A stretch of DNA of 64,000 nucleotides from Plotosus lineatus (lineage: Eukaryota > Chordata > Actinopteri > Siluriformes > Plotosidae): positions 30,299,001-30,363,000 of the forward strand of contig CM045733.1 in the NCBI GenBank assembly GCA_024760905.1, read 5' to 3'. The notes under the pieces are model-generated. The model worked only from the letters and a program-made list of their open reading frames with translations, ran no database searches and was not told where the DNA came from. Of the stretch, positions 10,101 through 20,169 are shown one piece after another. Numbering within the stretch: the first letter of the stretch is position 1; each line of letters begins with the position of its first letter. The position numbers and the translations under genes were made by a program.

Positions 10101-13100
10101 TTGGAGCGCAATTATTCTAAACCCCCCCCCCCAGCGCCTCATGCGCGACTAGAAATAGTGTTTACTGCACTTCATATCGTTTGCTCGGTGCTTTTTCCCT
10201 ACACCATAGAGAACACAGTGAGAGTGCCACTGCCACCTGGTGTAGAGGATACGCAATTACACTTAAGGCTGGGCCTGTATGTTAAAAAAGCATGTTTCCC
10301 AGGGTCATAGATGCCAATTAGCCTCGTTTAAAAAATCCAAAAAATTAAATATGCAAAAAGTTTAAAAACATTAAGTGCTATAGAGGTTTTGCAGCTGACA
10401 TCATACATGCGTCATCCCGCCATATTGGGGTGAAAACAAACCATTCACTCCGGTCCCAACACAGTAGCACACGTGTGTGTAAGAGTTTAATACTTCATTT
10501 ATTTATTAAACAAGCGCAAAATGATAGTTAACTGTGTTGCTGTTGGCTGTAAAAATTATAGAGAAAAGAAAGCGGGTGTTAAATATCACAGATTCCCTGC
10601 TAATAAAGCCCGACGAGAGAAATGGATTTCTGCTTTGAAAAGAGCTGATACTGACAACAAAAGGAAACACTGGCGACCACCTCCTAACAGTCGTGTCTGT
10701 AGTGAACATTTTGTTGGAGGCAAGTAATTTTTATCAATAGATATATTATTTATTGTCTTAACCACAGTTTGATTCTATTTAACTGTATATCTGGTGTCCA
10801 TTTATAAGCTGAGGGCAGCTAAAATACTATTTAGTCTTTATTATAACATGTACAGTATATATAATAACCATTATAAGACTGCATAGATTTAGATCCATAT
10901 GTTTGTGCTTAATATATAATGTAGGCAAAATTATTAAAAAAAATGTGAGTCATAATTACCTTTGCCATGATTAATACTTTGGTGTCCTCACACAGCTTGC
11001 CAGGGGCGATATTAGAGGCTTTCTTGGGTATAATATGCTCATGAAGTGCCGAAACCCATCCAGATAAAAAAAATACTCATACGCTGCCCAGATTTAACTT
11101 TAACCGTCTTTAATATGTGTTCTAACACGCACAACAAACATGCCGTTCTTTGGATTCCGCTTCACTTGCTTAATCCCACACACAGCTTGCCAGGGGCGAT
11201 ATTAGAGGCTTTCTTGGGTATAATATGCGCAAGAAGTGCCGAAACCCATCCAGATAAAAAAAATACTCATACGCTGCCCAGATTTAACTTTAACCGTCTT
11301 TAATATGTGTTCTAACACGCACAACAAACATGCCGTTCTTTGGTTTCCGCTTCACTTGCTTAATCCCACAATGCATTACCCAACCGGAATATACCAAGTT
11401 CAGGGGGGAGTAATCATTAACAATGATTGCTACACTTTAAGCCCTTTGAAACTTTTCAGTTTTTCACTTTTACACTCAAATCTAAGAAGTGTATGTTACA
11501 TCTGGGTATGTTAAACCAGGTATCCTGTCCGTTGCTTCATCCATGCAGTTAACAAACAAACCATTGGGCAAAACATATGGGTCATTTGTTAGCCCTGATA
11601 ACTGTAGTTTTTGAATATCCTGTTTTTTATGATTGTTATTATAATTACCTGGGAGTTCGGAAAGCACTGGGATTGTATTACGGCTGTCGACATTATTATT
11701 TATATAATCTACCATGCTAAAAACAGGCACCTCCAAAGTACACGTTTGTTTTCACCCCAATATGGCGGCAGCTACTCGGCGGTCACATGACTGCAAAACT
11801 TCTATTCTCAAGTTCAGACGCACTTAATGTATTGTTTATTGACTTATTGTTTATTCTTGTATTATTATTTGTTGTTAATTACAGAATTATTAATGTTATT
11901 GTACATGTGTTATTATTGTGAAATGTTTGTTGTTACATCTTCTTCTTTTCCTTTCGGCTTTTCCCTTCAGGAGTCGCCACAGCGAATCATCTGCCTCCAT
12001 CTCACCCTATCCTTTGCATCTTCTTCTCTTACACCAACGACCTTCATGTCCTCTTTCACCACATCCATGAATCGTCTCTTTGGTCTTCCTCTAGGCCTTT
12101 TGCCTGGTAGTTCCAGCCTCGGCATCCTATTACCAATATACTCACTATCCCTCCTCTGTACATGTCCAAACCATCTCAATCTAGCCTCTCTGACTTTGTC
12201 TCCAAAACGTCTGACATGTGCTGTCCCTCTGATGTGCTCATTCCTAATCCTATCCATCCTCGTTACTCCCAAAGAGAACCTCAACATTTTCATCTCTGCT
12301 ACCTCCAGCTCTGCCTCCTGTCTTTTCCCCAGGGCCACTGTTTCTAACCCATACAACATCGTTGGCCTCAACACCGTCTTGTACACTTTTCCTTTCATTC
12401 TTGCCAATACCCTCCTATCACACATCACACCGGACACTTTTCTCCAACCATTCCAACCTGCCTGCATACGCTTCTTCACCTCTTTTCCACACACTCCATT
12501 GCTCTGGATTGTTGAGCCTAAGTACTTAAAGTCCTCCACCTTTCTTATCTCTGCTCCCTGTAATCTCACCGTTCCTCTTGGGTCCTTGTCATTCATGCAC
12601 ATGTATTCTGTCTTACTGAGGCTAATCTTCATTCCCCTCCTTTCCAGGGCATACCTCCACCTCTCTAGATTTTCCTGCACTTGTTCTCTGCTCTCACTAC
12701 AGATCACAATGTCATCTGCAAACATCATAGTCCATGGGGAATCTTGTCTAACCTCGTCTGTCAGCCTGTCCATCACCATAGCAAACAAGAAGGGGCTGAG
12801 AGCTGACCCTTGATGCAGTCCCACCTCCACCTTGAACTCTTCTGTCACACCGACAGCACACCTCACCACTGTCTTACATCTCTCATACATGTCCTACACC
12901 ACTCTAACATACTTCTCTGCCACTCCAGACTTCCTCATGCAATACCACAGTTCTTCTCTCGGCACCCTGTCATATGCTTTCTCCAGATCCACAAAGGCAC
13001 AATGCAGCTCCCTCTGACCTTCTCTGTACTTCTCCATTAACATCCTCAAGGCAAACACTGCATCTGTGGTGCTCTTTCTTGGCATGAAACCAAATTGTTG

Positions 13101-16098
13101 TTCACAAATGCTGACCTCTGCCCTTAGTCTAGCTTCCACTATTCTTTCCCATAACTTCATCGTATGGCTCATCAACTTTATCCCTCTGTAGTTGCCACAA
13201 CTCTGCACGTCTCCCTTGTTCTTAAAAATGGGCACCAGCACACTTCTCCTCCATTCCTCTGGCATCCTCTCACTCTCTAAGGCCTTGTTGAATTTTCTTG
13301 TCAGAAAATCTACTGCTACCTCTCCTAGACACTTCCATACCTCCACTGGTATGTCATCAGGACCAACTGCCTTTCCATTCTTCATCCTCTTCAATGCCCT
13401 CCTCACTTCACCCTTACTAATCTTTGCTGCTTCCTGGTCCTCAACAGTCACCTCTTCTACTCTTTTTTTTTTCTCTCTCATTTTCCTCATTCATCAGCTC
13501 TTCAAAGTACTCTTTCCATCTTCCCAGCACACTTCTGTCATCAGTCAATACATTTCCCTCTCTGTCCTTTATCAATCTAACTTGCTGCACGTCCTTCCCA
13601 TCTCTATTTCGCTGCTGTGCCAACCTGTATAAATCATTTTCTCCCTCTTTACTTTCCAACCGAGCATACAAGTCCTCAAACGCCCTCTGTTTGGCCTTTG
13701 ACACTGCTACCTTTGCCTTACGCTGTGTCTCCCTGTACTCCTGTTTACTCTCTTCGGTTTTTTCAATGTCCCACTCCTTCTTAGCTAACCTCTTCCTTTG
13801 TACTCACTCTGCACTTCCTCATTCCACCACCAAGTCTCCTTGTCTACTTTCCTTCCAGATGACACACCAAGTATTCTCCTACCTGTCTCCCTGATCACAT
13901 TAGCTGTAGTTGTCCAGTCATCTGGAAGCACTTCTTGACCACCCAAAGCCCGTTTCAACTCCTCCTTGAAGACAACCCGACACTCTTCCTTTTTCAACTT
14001 CCACCACTTTGTCTTCTGCTCTGCCTTTGCCTTCTTCACCTTCCTCACCATCAGCATCATCCTGCACACCACCATCCTATGCTGTTTGGCAACACTCTCA
14101 CCCGCTACTACTTTGCAGTCACTGACTTCCTTTAAATTACATCGCCTGCACAAGATGTAGTCTATCTGTGTGCTCCTACCTCCACTTTTATAAGTCACCC
14201 TATGCTCCTCTCTCTTCTGGAAGAAAGTATTCACCACAGCCATTTCCATCCTTTTTGCAAAATCTACCAACATCTGTTCTTCTGCGTTCCTGTCCTGGAT
14301 ACCAAACCTGCCCATCACTTCCTCGTCCCCTCTGTTTCCTGCACCAACATGTCCATTGAAGTCTGCCCCAATGACCACTCTTTCACCTCTGGGGGTACTC
14401 TGCATCACTTCATCTAACTCCCTCCTGAATCTCTTCTCGCTCACATCCTGTCTGTGGGGCATAAGCACTAACAACATTGAACATCACACCTTCAATTTCT
14501 AACTTGAGACTCATCACTCTGTCTGACACTCTTTTCACTTCTAGAACATTCCTGACAAACTCCTCCTTCAAGATGACTCCAACTCTTCCCATCCACACCA
14601 TAATAAAACAGCTTAAACCCTGCTCCTATGCTTCTAGCCTTGTTACCTTTCCACCTGGTCTCCTGAACACACAGTATGTCCACCTTCCTCCTCTGCATCA
14701 TGTCAGCCAGCTCTCTACCTTTTCCTGTCATAGTTCCAACGTTCAAAGTCCCTACTTTCAGTCCTAGACTCATGCCTTTCCTCTTCTCTCTCTGGCAACG
14801 GACACGCCTCCCGCCTCTCCTTCTTCGACCAACAGTAGTCCAATTTCCATCAGCACCCTGTTGGTTGACGGCACTGATGGCGGTCGTTGTTAACCCGGGC
14901 CTCGACCAATCCGGTATGTCATTTTTTTCTTGTGATTCACATAGTTTATTTGCCATTTGTTTTACGCCGGATGCCCTTCCTGACGCAACCCTCTGCATTT
15001 ATCCGGACTTGGGACCGGTGTGAGGGAGAGACACTGGTTTGTGCCCCCCCCCTCACGGCTGCATTGTTTGTTGTTACATGTTTATCTTAAATATATTACA
15101 TCAAAAATACATGTTTGTGTCAGGTTATGATTTTGGTAGGGGTTAGGAATGGATTAATTGGTTTTCTATTGTTTCCTATGGGAATTTTTGTTTCATCTCG
15201 CGAACGTTTCTACTTCCGAGCTTCCCTCAGAACAGATTCATTTCGTAAGTCGAGGTACCACTGTCTTGGGTCATTGCATGTCTGTATAAAAATAAAGATG
15301 CGATCTCATTTGTTGGCTTCTTTTCTATTTTGATCATATTGAACTCTGTTATTTAAAGCATTGTTGTTCCTTTCTCTGCTTTTTGGGAAAGTCCTAAACC
15401 TTTAGATTCAGCATTCAAATCATTCTTACAAAAATGCTCGAAATTTTTCAAAATGCATAATGATCTCATGGGTTTTCAATTGGATTTAAATCTGGACACT
15501 GAATGAACTTTTTTGAATATTAATCATCTCCTGGAGGCATTCCTGTTTTCTTGGGTTTGTATTTTGAGTCGTTTTTGTACTCAACTGAAATACAATGGCC
15601 TTCTTTGCAATTCCTGACTTGATTGAATAAAGCCCTGGTTGTAGTTAAAGAGAGGCAGCCTCTAGTGTAATTTTTATACCACCATGCTTTAAAATTGAAA
15701 ATATAGTGTTCTTTCATTGGAAAGCTGTTTTTATTATTTTTTTTACCAAATATATTCATTCTTTCGCTGTCCCACTTATTCCTACTTCTGATGCAGAGAG
15801 GCTGAAACCTAGCTCAGGTAAGTATGGGCAAAGGCGGGTCACATCCCAAACAGCTTTCCAGTTCAGTGATTTTTCTGGCATGGTGAGTGAAATTTTATTT
15901 TGTCCAACAATCATGTTAGCCCGACCTCTGGTGGGTTGGCTGTAGATGGTGGTTTTAGCTTTGCTGGGGGCATTTGGCTTCTGCATTGCTTGGTTCTCTT
16001 GCACTTGTTTCAAGTGCAGAGTAGACACACGGTAGTATGTATGTATGTATACATACTACATACATACATACATATGTGTATATGTATATATATATATA

Positions 16099-16129
<31 letters not shown>

Positions 16130-16170
16130 GTGTATATATATATATATATATGTGTATATATATATATATA

Positions 16171-16219
<49 letters not shown>

Positions 16220-16828
16220 GAAAGAATATGATATAAAATTTGTGGGGGTCTCGGAGAGGTTCACTATCTGTACACATCAACTCTGTAGGCATGCTCACTA
16301 GTTTGTGGATTTGGCTATCTTTCCTCACTCTTCTTTGTTCTTCAAATCTGTCAGATTATAAGAGTATCTCCAGGAATCAGTACTTTTGGGATCACCCCAC
16401 AGATTTTAGGGTCTGCGCTCTGGTTGGGATACATCTGATCAGTCATTTGTATCCTCTTCCCTTTGTTGACATCAGATGGAGAAAATAACTGAAAAGGCAG
16501 GGAATCGGCATTTGCTCAAGATCCTCATCTATCCTAGTGCTGGTCACCTGATTGAGCCGCCGTACACACCACACCATCGAGCCTCCAACTTCATGGTTGC
16601 CGGCAAGGAGAAAGGTAGGTACTGTCAAGTGAAGAAATTGTCATTTACTGAAATTTATCTGCAGCATATGTACTCCGTGTCTCTGTGTGTACGTGTGTTA
16701 TTTCAGTGGTCTTGCTTTGGGGTGGACAGACTAGACAGCATGCATATGCACAAGAAGACTCATGGCAAAAAATTCTGGAGTTTTTGCACCAACACCTCCA
16801 CAGTGCAGTTCCACAGGCCCGACTGTAG
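5661..16828 (+). CDS. Acyl-CoA thioesterase / BAAT-family gene, 3' half (five exons)
   Basis: Exons 5661-5743, 7698-7788, 9827-9907, 16476-16614 and 16707-16828 (stop TAG 16826-16828) join in frame with GT-AG borders to give 171 residues. These form the C-terminal alpha/beta-hydrolase part of the ACOT/BAAT family, which hydrolyses acyl-CoAs or conjugates acyl groups to taurine/glycine. Landmarks in order are [36 protein letters not shown] (triad Asp), [12 protein letters not shown] (triad His) and [20 protein letters not shown]. The N-terminal Bile_Hydr_Trans domain and the Ser/Cys nucleophile elbow are not in the window. Mammalian ACOT/BAAT genes encode this whole region in one exon (known), so the split here is odd. 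Introns are packed with transposons. Member within the family cannot be decided. Confidence 0.87.
5873..6085 (+). mobile_element. Old tRNA-SINE-like fragment in ACOT intron
   Basis: Phrases such as gggttcaaatctcagcc (box-B-like), tccggttttctccaggtgtc and actggctaagttaaattgcc resemble the common fish tRNA-SINE also seen at 54155-54503 in reverse. It is heavily diverged and the ends are unclear. Confidence 0.45.
6090..6690 (+). mobile_element. Fragment of a fish non-LTR retrotransposon (Rex1/L2-type)
   Basis: Contains text I recognise from the coding region upstream of RT in a widespread fish LINE: ctccacctggtggtgagttg, then gacctgacaggcccaagtg, then cctttaactcccgcctccag. It is frameshifted and truncated at both ends. 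The matching 3' end of such an element occurs separately at 37630-38130. Confidence 0.5.
6693..7465. mobile_element. Pogo-type MITE in ACOT intron
   Basis: Inverted ends cagtcggcccccaacttatg and taagttgggggccgactg with TA on both sides (6691-6692 and 7466-7467), 773 bp. Inside are a GA tract (about 7095-7152) and a GT run (7157-7173). No transposase. Same family as 4332-5472 and 48100-48628. Confidence 0.85.
7698..7788 (+). CDS. ACOT/BAAT-like exon
   Basis: 91 bp between tttgtag and gtaagt. One base completes the split Arg codon, then 30 codons read [20 protein letters not shown] and [10 protein letters not shown]. The IxLPIPxDP motif is typical of the family. Confidence 0.87.
7849..8340 (+). 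mobile_element. Truncated Tigger-type element with transposase N-terminus
   Basis: The left end cagtaggcccttgactattc follows TA. The ORF at 8061-8312 encodes an N-terminal DNA-binding region. No matching right TIR was found before the next element starts at 8367, so it is truncated. Confidence 0.6.
8061..8312 (+). pseudogene. Tigger/CENP-B-like transposase N-terminal HTH fragment
   Basis: 83 codons. The stretch [20 protein letters not shown] followed by [20 protein letters not shown] is a psq/CENP-B-type helix-turn-helix as in Tigger transposases. It stops after about 80 residues; the CENP-B second domain and DDE core are absent. The first ATG at 8061 may not be the native start. Confidence 0.7.
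8367..8650. mobile_element. hAT-type non-autonomous element, 5' end
   Basis: Begins caggggtcggcaacctttgc, the characteristic start of vertebrate hAT (Charlie-like) elements, and runs into A/T-rich sequence. No inverted right end is recognisable before the pogo end at 8656. Confidence 0.5.
8656..9732. mobile_element. Composite of two Tigger-type element fragments
   Basis: 8656 to about 8770 is the left end of the cagggatccctcactttctg family. From about 8771 the sequence is the right portion of an element like 2671-4101, including the ttatagcc stretch, the minus-strand ORF 9222-9572 and a right end tatcgacgttccactg at 9732. The junction near 8770 is a rearrangement or nested insertion. Confidence 0.55.
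9222..9572 (-). pseudogene. C-terminal Tigger-like transposase remnant, second copy
   Basis: 116 codons including [20 protein letters not shown] and [16 protein letters not shown]. It closely parallels the minus-strand ORF 3244-3612. It has a basic, charged tail and no DDE residues. The upstream catalytic part is missing. Confidence 0.5.
9827..9907 (+). CDS. ACOT/BAAT-like exon with catalytic Asp
   Basis: 81 bp (27 codons, phase 0 both ends) between tttcag and gtaaga: [20 protein letters not shown] then TLESAED. The Asp in the GxDDQNW motif is the acid of the catalytic triad by family knowledge. Confidence 0.9.
10521..10727 (+). CDS. THAP-domain (C2CH zinc finger) ORF, probable first exon
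   Basis: [20 protein letters not shown] then [20 protein letters not shown] and CSEHFVGGK. This is a THAP zinc-finger: Cys-Val-Ala-Val-Gly-Cys at the start, a conserved Pro after the HRF strand, Trp in REKW, and Cys-x2-His (CSEH) about 50 residues later. THAP fingers bind specific DNA and occur in P-element and Kolobok-type transposases and in host THAP proteins. The ORF ends at TAA right after GGCAAG. The sequence GGCAA|GTAATT would also serve as a splice donor, which is where many THAP genes place the first intron, so this may be exon 1 of a lost gene. It lies inside TIRs, so I assign it to the transposon. Confidence 0.75.
   Translation: MIVNCVAVGCKNYREKKAGVKYHRFPANKARREKWISALKRADTDNKRKHWRPPPNSRVCSEHFVGGK
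10989..11368. repeat. 190-bp unit in tandem, two copies
   Basis: The unit beginning cacagcttgccaggggcgat appears at 10991 and again at 11181 with only a few differences (for example tcatgaag versus gcaagaag). The unit includes a run of eight A and ends cttcacttgcttaatccca. It sits between the THAP ORF and the right end of the TIR element. Confidence 0.95.
11482..11736 (-). CDS. Unidentified ORF in the THAP transposon
   Basis: 84 codons on the minus strand, beginning [20 protein letters not shown] and including [21 protein letters not shown] do not recognise a domain. It points toward the THAP ORF, is bounded by the right TIR, and could be a remnant exon of a second element-encoded gene. No initiation context or splice signals convincingly define it. 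Confidence 0.3.
   Translation of the reverse strand: MEVPVFSMVDYINNNVDSRNTIPVLSELPGNYNNNHKKQDIQKLQLSGLTNDPYVLPNGLFVNCMDEATDRIPGLTYPDVTYTS
11924..15079 (-). mobile_element. Full-length RTE-type LINE, copy A, with 15-bp target duplication
   Basis: The element is 11939-15064, flanked by perfect tgtttgttgttacat (11924-11938 and 15065-15079). On the minus strand it starts tgcagccgtgaggggggg, has a 5' region with gagggttgcgtcaggaaggg, and one long coding region. It ends ctgaagggaaaagccgaaag plus GAA repeats. The short length (about 3.1 kb), an APE-type endonuclease fused to RT, and a simple-repeat tail fit the RTE group. Length and duplication show this is a complete retrotransposition event. Confidence 0.92.
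11967..14998 (-). pseudogene. LINE copy A endonuclease-reverse transcriptase ORF (broken)
   Basis: Minus-strand coding region of about 1,000 residues for a non-LTR retrotransposon polyprotein. APE endonuclease: [42 protein letters not shown] (14998 down to about 13785). A linker rich in Lys/Glu follows, then [39 protein letters not shown] and the catalytic [10 protein letters not shown] (about 12730). The C-terminus has [15 protein letters not shown] and RPRGRPKRR. Frame changes near 14590, 14440, 13700, 13470 and a stop/shift near 12892 disrupt it. The catalytic residues are still readable. In this copy the endonuclease and linker are in one frame, unlike copies C and D. Confidence 0.9.
15264..16475. 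other. Intron sequence without recognised gene
   Basis: No exon or intact element recognised. 15350-15900 reads like old transposon-derived sequence without coding potential, and 16036-16212 is a microsatellite. Confidence 0.5.
16036..16212. repeat. (TATG)n / (TA)n microsatellite
   Basis: Tetranucleotide tatg/cata repeats pass into long TA runs interrupted by tgtg. It lies about 260 bp upstream of an ACOT exon. Confidence 0.95.
16476..16614 (+). CDS. ACOT/BAAT-like exon with catalytic His
   Basis: 139 bp between catcag and gtaggt. It opens [20 protein letters not shown] and continues [17 protein letters not shown]. The GHxIEPPY motif carries the triad His. It ends one base into a codon, completed by the next exon. 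Confidence 0.9.
16707..16828 (+). CDS. ACOT/BAAT-like last exon
   Basis: 122 bp after tttcag. Encodes [20 protein letters not shown] then [19 protein letters not shown] and TAG. WGG...HAxAQxxxW is the family's C-terminal signature. Possible polyadenylation signals (AATAAA) are near 16946 and 17138. Confidence 0.9.
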
Positions 16829-18014
16829 TGGTGTGCGAAGTTGTTTTGCTTTGTGCAACTGATAGGCATGTAACAATATGTGGTGTGATGATACATTGCG
16901 TCTCAAATTTATGACATTTTGGATCATGAAAAAACATGATATAAAATAAATTGTGCACTCAATATCATGAATTGAATCAAATTGGGAATTGGGTGAATCC
17001 TTATATGCCTAGTAGTGGATGGTAGAAAAAACAAATAAACCTTTTACTCTCAGGTCATTGAAACACAGTTTTTAAAATATGTTAATGAACTACTTAACAG
17101 ATATTAATGATATGCTGCAAATGTAAGTGTGATTTTGAGCAATAAACTAAATATTACTCTACAGACCCAGTGAATGTTGTTTTGATTCACATTATTTGGG
17201 TGGAGAAAAGGACAATAGAATGCAGTACTTTGCAACAGCAGAGTCTCATAAAAACCAGCAAAAACTCGACACTTTGAAATTGAGTATAATGATTACAATG
17301 TTAATCGCATAAAAACTGTCATTACTGATTGTGTATCACTTAAGGGTTCAGATTGGAAAATACAAATAAGATCAGTCACCTTGTGAGATGTATGAATCTC
17401 TTGAAGGCTTTAGTCTCTGGGAAAAACTACCATTGGTAAGGTACTCAAGGTAAGTTATGGATATTATAGCTGTTTTAAAAATCCTCTGGGAAGCATGTGA
17501 GTAAGATCGCCATTTCACTGGAGCGCGGCAGACCTGCAGAAGCAAAAATGTTGTCATCCTCAAATGTTTCTCAGTCATTCTCTCATCTTCTGTGTCCTTC
17601 CGTATGATTCCAAATGTGTTCCTCCACTTTCGGCAGACAAAAATCTTCCGCAAACGTGCTTCTGAACATGTTCAAAAGCACGTTCACAGAATAATTTTCC
17701 AAGAGTATTCCCTTTGGTTCCGCAGTCCTTCCGTCATTTCCGCAAACGGTCAGTAATCTTTCCTTTTATATTGCAAGTGTTACGTGACTGTTCCGCAAGT
17801 CTTCCCCCCCCTCTTCCGTATGGTCAAAAGCGGCCACGGAACAGTCACGTTCATGTATGGATCCCCACGGAATACTCATGGAAGGCACGGAATACATACG
17901 GAACAATAGACAAACACTGTGGAACTTACATAGACATTACACGCAACAAAGTGGAACGGTCGCGGAATACATACGGAATGGTTTCGGATAACACGGAAGA
18001 CTTCCGGAACACTC

Positions 18015-19336
18015 ATGGAACTCACTTCGACTATAAATATAGGCGCACAAGATGAAGAGCTATTCATTTCGAGAGACCCCATAATGCCGAAAGTCAAGCG
18101 GATGACATCCACCAAGAGGTCATGGTCTCCAACACCGGAAACCCCAGTTGAAGAGCCTTCTCAGGAAGCCAAGGTCGACGCCGAACTGGATGTCGCTTCC
18201 GCCGATATCGCCACTGACCGGAACAAGAAGGCACACGTCTACATCAAGCTCACCGACGATGAGGAGCAGGCCATGGTAGAGTTCATCCAGGCAAACGAGT
18301 GCCTGTACAACAAATTCCGATCCTGGACGGACAAAGCACACAAGCACTCTGGGCTGATCAGGGTTCACGCATGGGGAAGAGCGACGAGCTGAAACAATGG
18401 TTCCATAGCGTGTGGACGAGGCTGGGAAAGCTTAGACGGTGGAAGTCGGGGCAAGCTTACCTGAACATGTCTCAGAGGGACCAGTGGATATACGACAACT
18501 TTAGCTTCCTATGTCCACACGTTGTTGCGGTACAGCGGAGGAACGTGGTCTCTCTGTGAAGGCAAAGATTGCTCCGGCGGTTCCACACCCACCACCACTG
18601 GAGAACCTGCACTGCCATCAACGTCGGAGGGGTCACAAGACAGTGCAACTATCAACCTCCAGCTGGCAGAAAAGGCAACACCGTTACACCCCGCCCACAC
18701 CCCCACCCCCCACCCCCCGACTACATGCCTGTCACCACAGCATCTAGGTCCACCTTGGCAAGGTCTAGAGATGCAACACCTTGCAAGCCTTGACAACAGA
18801 GCCAACCGGATTCTCACAGCAGCTGAACAGCTGGTGAACCAGAGAAGGGAGGTACGGATGGCTGATGAGTCAGAGACGGTGAGTTTCACCAGTTGGGCGG
18901 CAGCTGTGCTGCATAATTACCAAAACCTGTGTACAGGTATGCCAAATTGAAAATTCATGAACTGCTGAATGAATGCTTGGATAGAGCTGAAGCCTTGGAG
19001 ATGCAGCCACAGGAACAACCACCTCCTATGCAGCAACAGTTGCAACAGCTCCAGCCTCCTCAGCAGCATTTGCAGCAACACCACCAACAGCTTTCTCAGC
19101 AGCATCGACCACCACCTCTGCACCACCAGTGGCATCAGCAGCATTACTGGCCGCCCCCACCGATGCCGTGGGCCACGCAGCCGTTTGGTCCACCAGTGCC
19201 TGTTTTGGACCTCAAGACGCAAGGTGGGCAACATGACCATGCCCACAACATTCAACGTCGTCTGCAGGAGAGCAGCAACCACAACCCAGCAGACCAATCA
19301 GTTGCCCTCCGGTTTCATGCACAACAACGCCTGTAA
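18015..19336 (+). pseudogene. MADF-like DNA-binding protein with Q/P-rich C-terminus, frameshifted
   Basis: The first frame (ATG 18015 or, more likely, 18084) gives a Ser/Pro-rich leader and then LTDDEEQAMVEFIQANECLY. The second frame gives the continuation LWADQGSRMGKSDELKQWF, then TRLGKLRRWKSGQ and QRDQWIYDNFSFLCPHVV, which together look like a MADF/Myb-SANT-like fold. A third frame (about 18522-18945) has LASLDNRANRILTAAEQLV, and another (18945-19336) has YAKLKIHELLNECLDRAEAL followed by a Gln/Pro/His-rich tail. At least three frameshifts separate these parts, so no full protein is made. Such proteins bind DNA; a role as a transposon accessory factor is inference. The GC-rich coding stretch contrasts with its A/T-rich surroundings. 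Confidence 0.6.
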
Positions 19337-20169
19337 CTACCCCTGCGGCTTGAGATACAGTTGGAAGTGAGCCCAGCCTGTTCAACCTTTCCAGTGTGCT
19401 CAGGCAGTGTTGTGATGACTTCGAGCACTCAAACGCCACCTGTGACTCGTGAGACTTTTGTTTGGTTTTTTTTATTTCAATTTATTCAATTATTCCAATT
19501 CATTCACTTTATTTTTTCTGTTTTCATGTTCATGTAATAAAGTTTTGAAGTTATCACTGTGGTTTTGACTTGTGTGCATTTGTTGTAGTCTGGAATAATT
19601 TATTGAAGGTGCAAATAAAATGAACATATTGACATTATTGATATTAAACATATTAACATATTTTAAATTTATTGTACATTATAAACATAATGTAAATTAT
19701 AAAAAGGTTAAATTCAAATTTTTTTGTAAATTATAAACATTGACATATTGATGATAAAATTTTAAAAAGACTAATTCAAACAAGAGTCAATAACAACACC
19801 CACTTATATCAACAACAACAGAAACCAGCATATAATATGATAGTTCAATTAAAGAATGAGCTTCCCTGGTCGAATCCGTGAATTTATAGGCGGAATCAGG
19901 AGCAAATCCTTTGATCTTTGCCAATTTTGTCCGTGTTACACCGGCATTCCTCAGTCATTCCGTTTTGTACGTGAACGTTCTGCTTTCATTCCGCGTGTTT
20001 CCGCAATCATTCCGAAGGTCTTACTTATAAAATGGAGTAGTGCCGTAGTCATTCCTTGAGTGTTCCATGCTTTCCATGAACGTTCCGTGAATTATCCAAA
20101 AGTCTTCCTTTGCAATTCATGGCTATTCGCACTGGTTCCGAATTGAATCCATGCGCTTTTACGTATGTA

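Larger units (their letters stand above)
10369..11829. mobile_element. THAP-domain TIR transposon (P- or Kolobok-like), internally deleted
   Basis: Termini cattaagtgc (10369-10378) and gcacttaatg (11820-11829) are inverted. Further in, gccatattggggtgaaaaca (10420 onward) pairs with tgttttcaccccaatatggc (11747 onward). The element contains a THAP ORF, a 190-bp tandem duplication and a minus-strand 84-codon ORF. No transposase catalytic domain was found. Target duplications could not be read unambiguously. Confidence 0.65.
9939..15263. mobile_element. Pogo-type TIR element hosting a THAP transposon and a LINE
   Basis: Left end cagtggtacctcaacttatg and right end taagtcgaggtaccactg are inverted. 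The TA flanks expected for pogo are not visible (ga / tc), so one flank has mutated or the ends belong to two related copies. The interior includes a THAP-ORF element (10369-11829) and a complete LINE (11939-15064). The residual host sequence (about 9960-10360 and 15080-15240) is noncoding. Confidence 0.6.

Noticed and set aside
11827..12813. 328-codon plus-strand ORF (also 26092-27030 minus, 30014-30841 minus, 61263-62177 plus)
   Set aside because: These are antisense shadows of the LINE RT ORF; the real coding sense carries the FADD and other RT motifs, and the shadows recur only where the LINE does.
16010..16328. ORFs encoding Tyr-Ile repeats (also at 49147-49365, 50082-50351, 50433-50679, 55826-55960)
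   Set aside because: Translations of TA microsatellites, present in several frames and on both strands.
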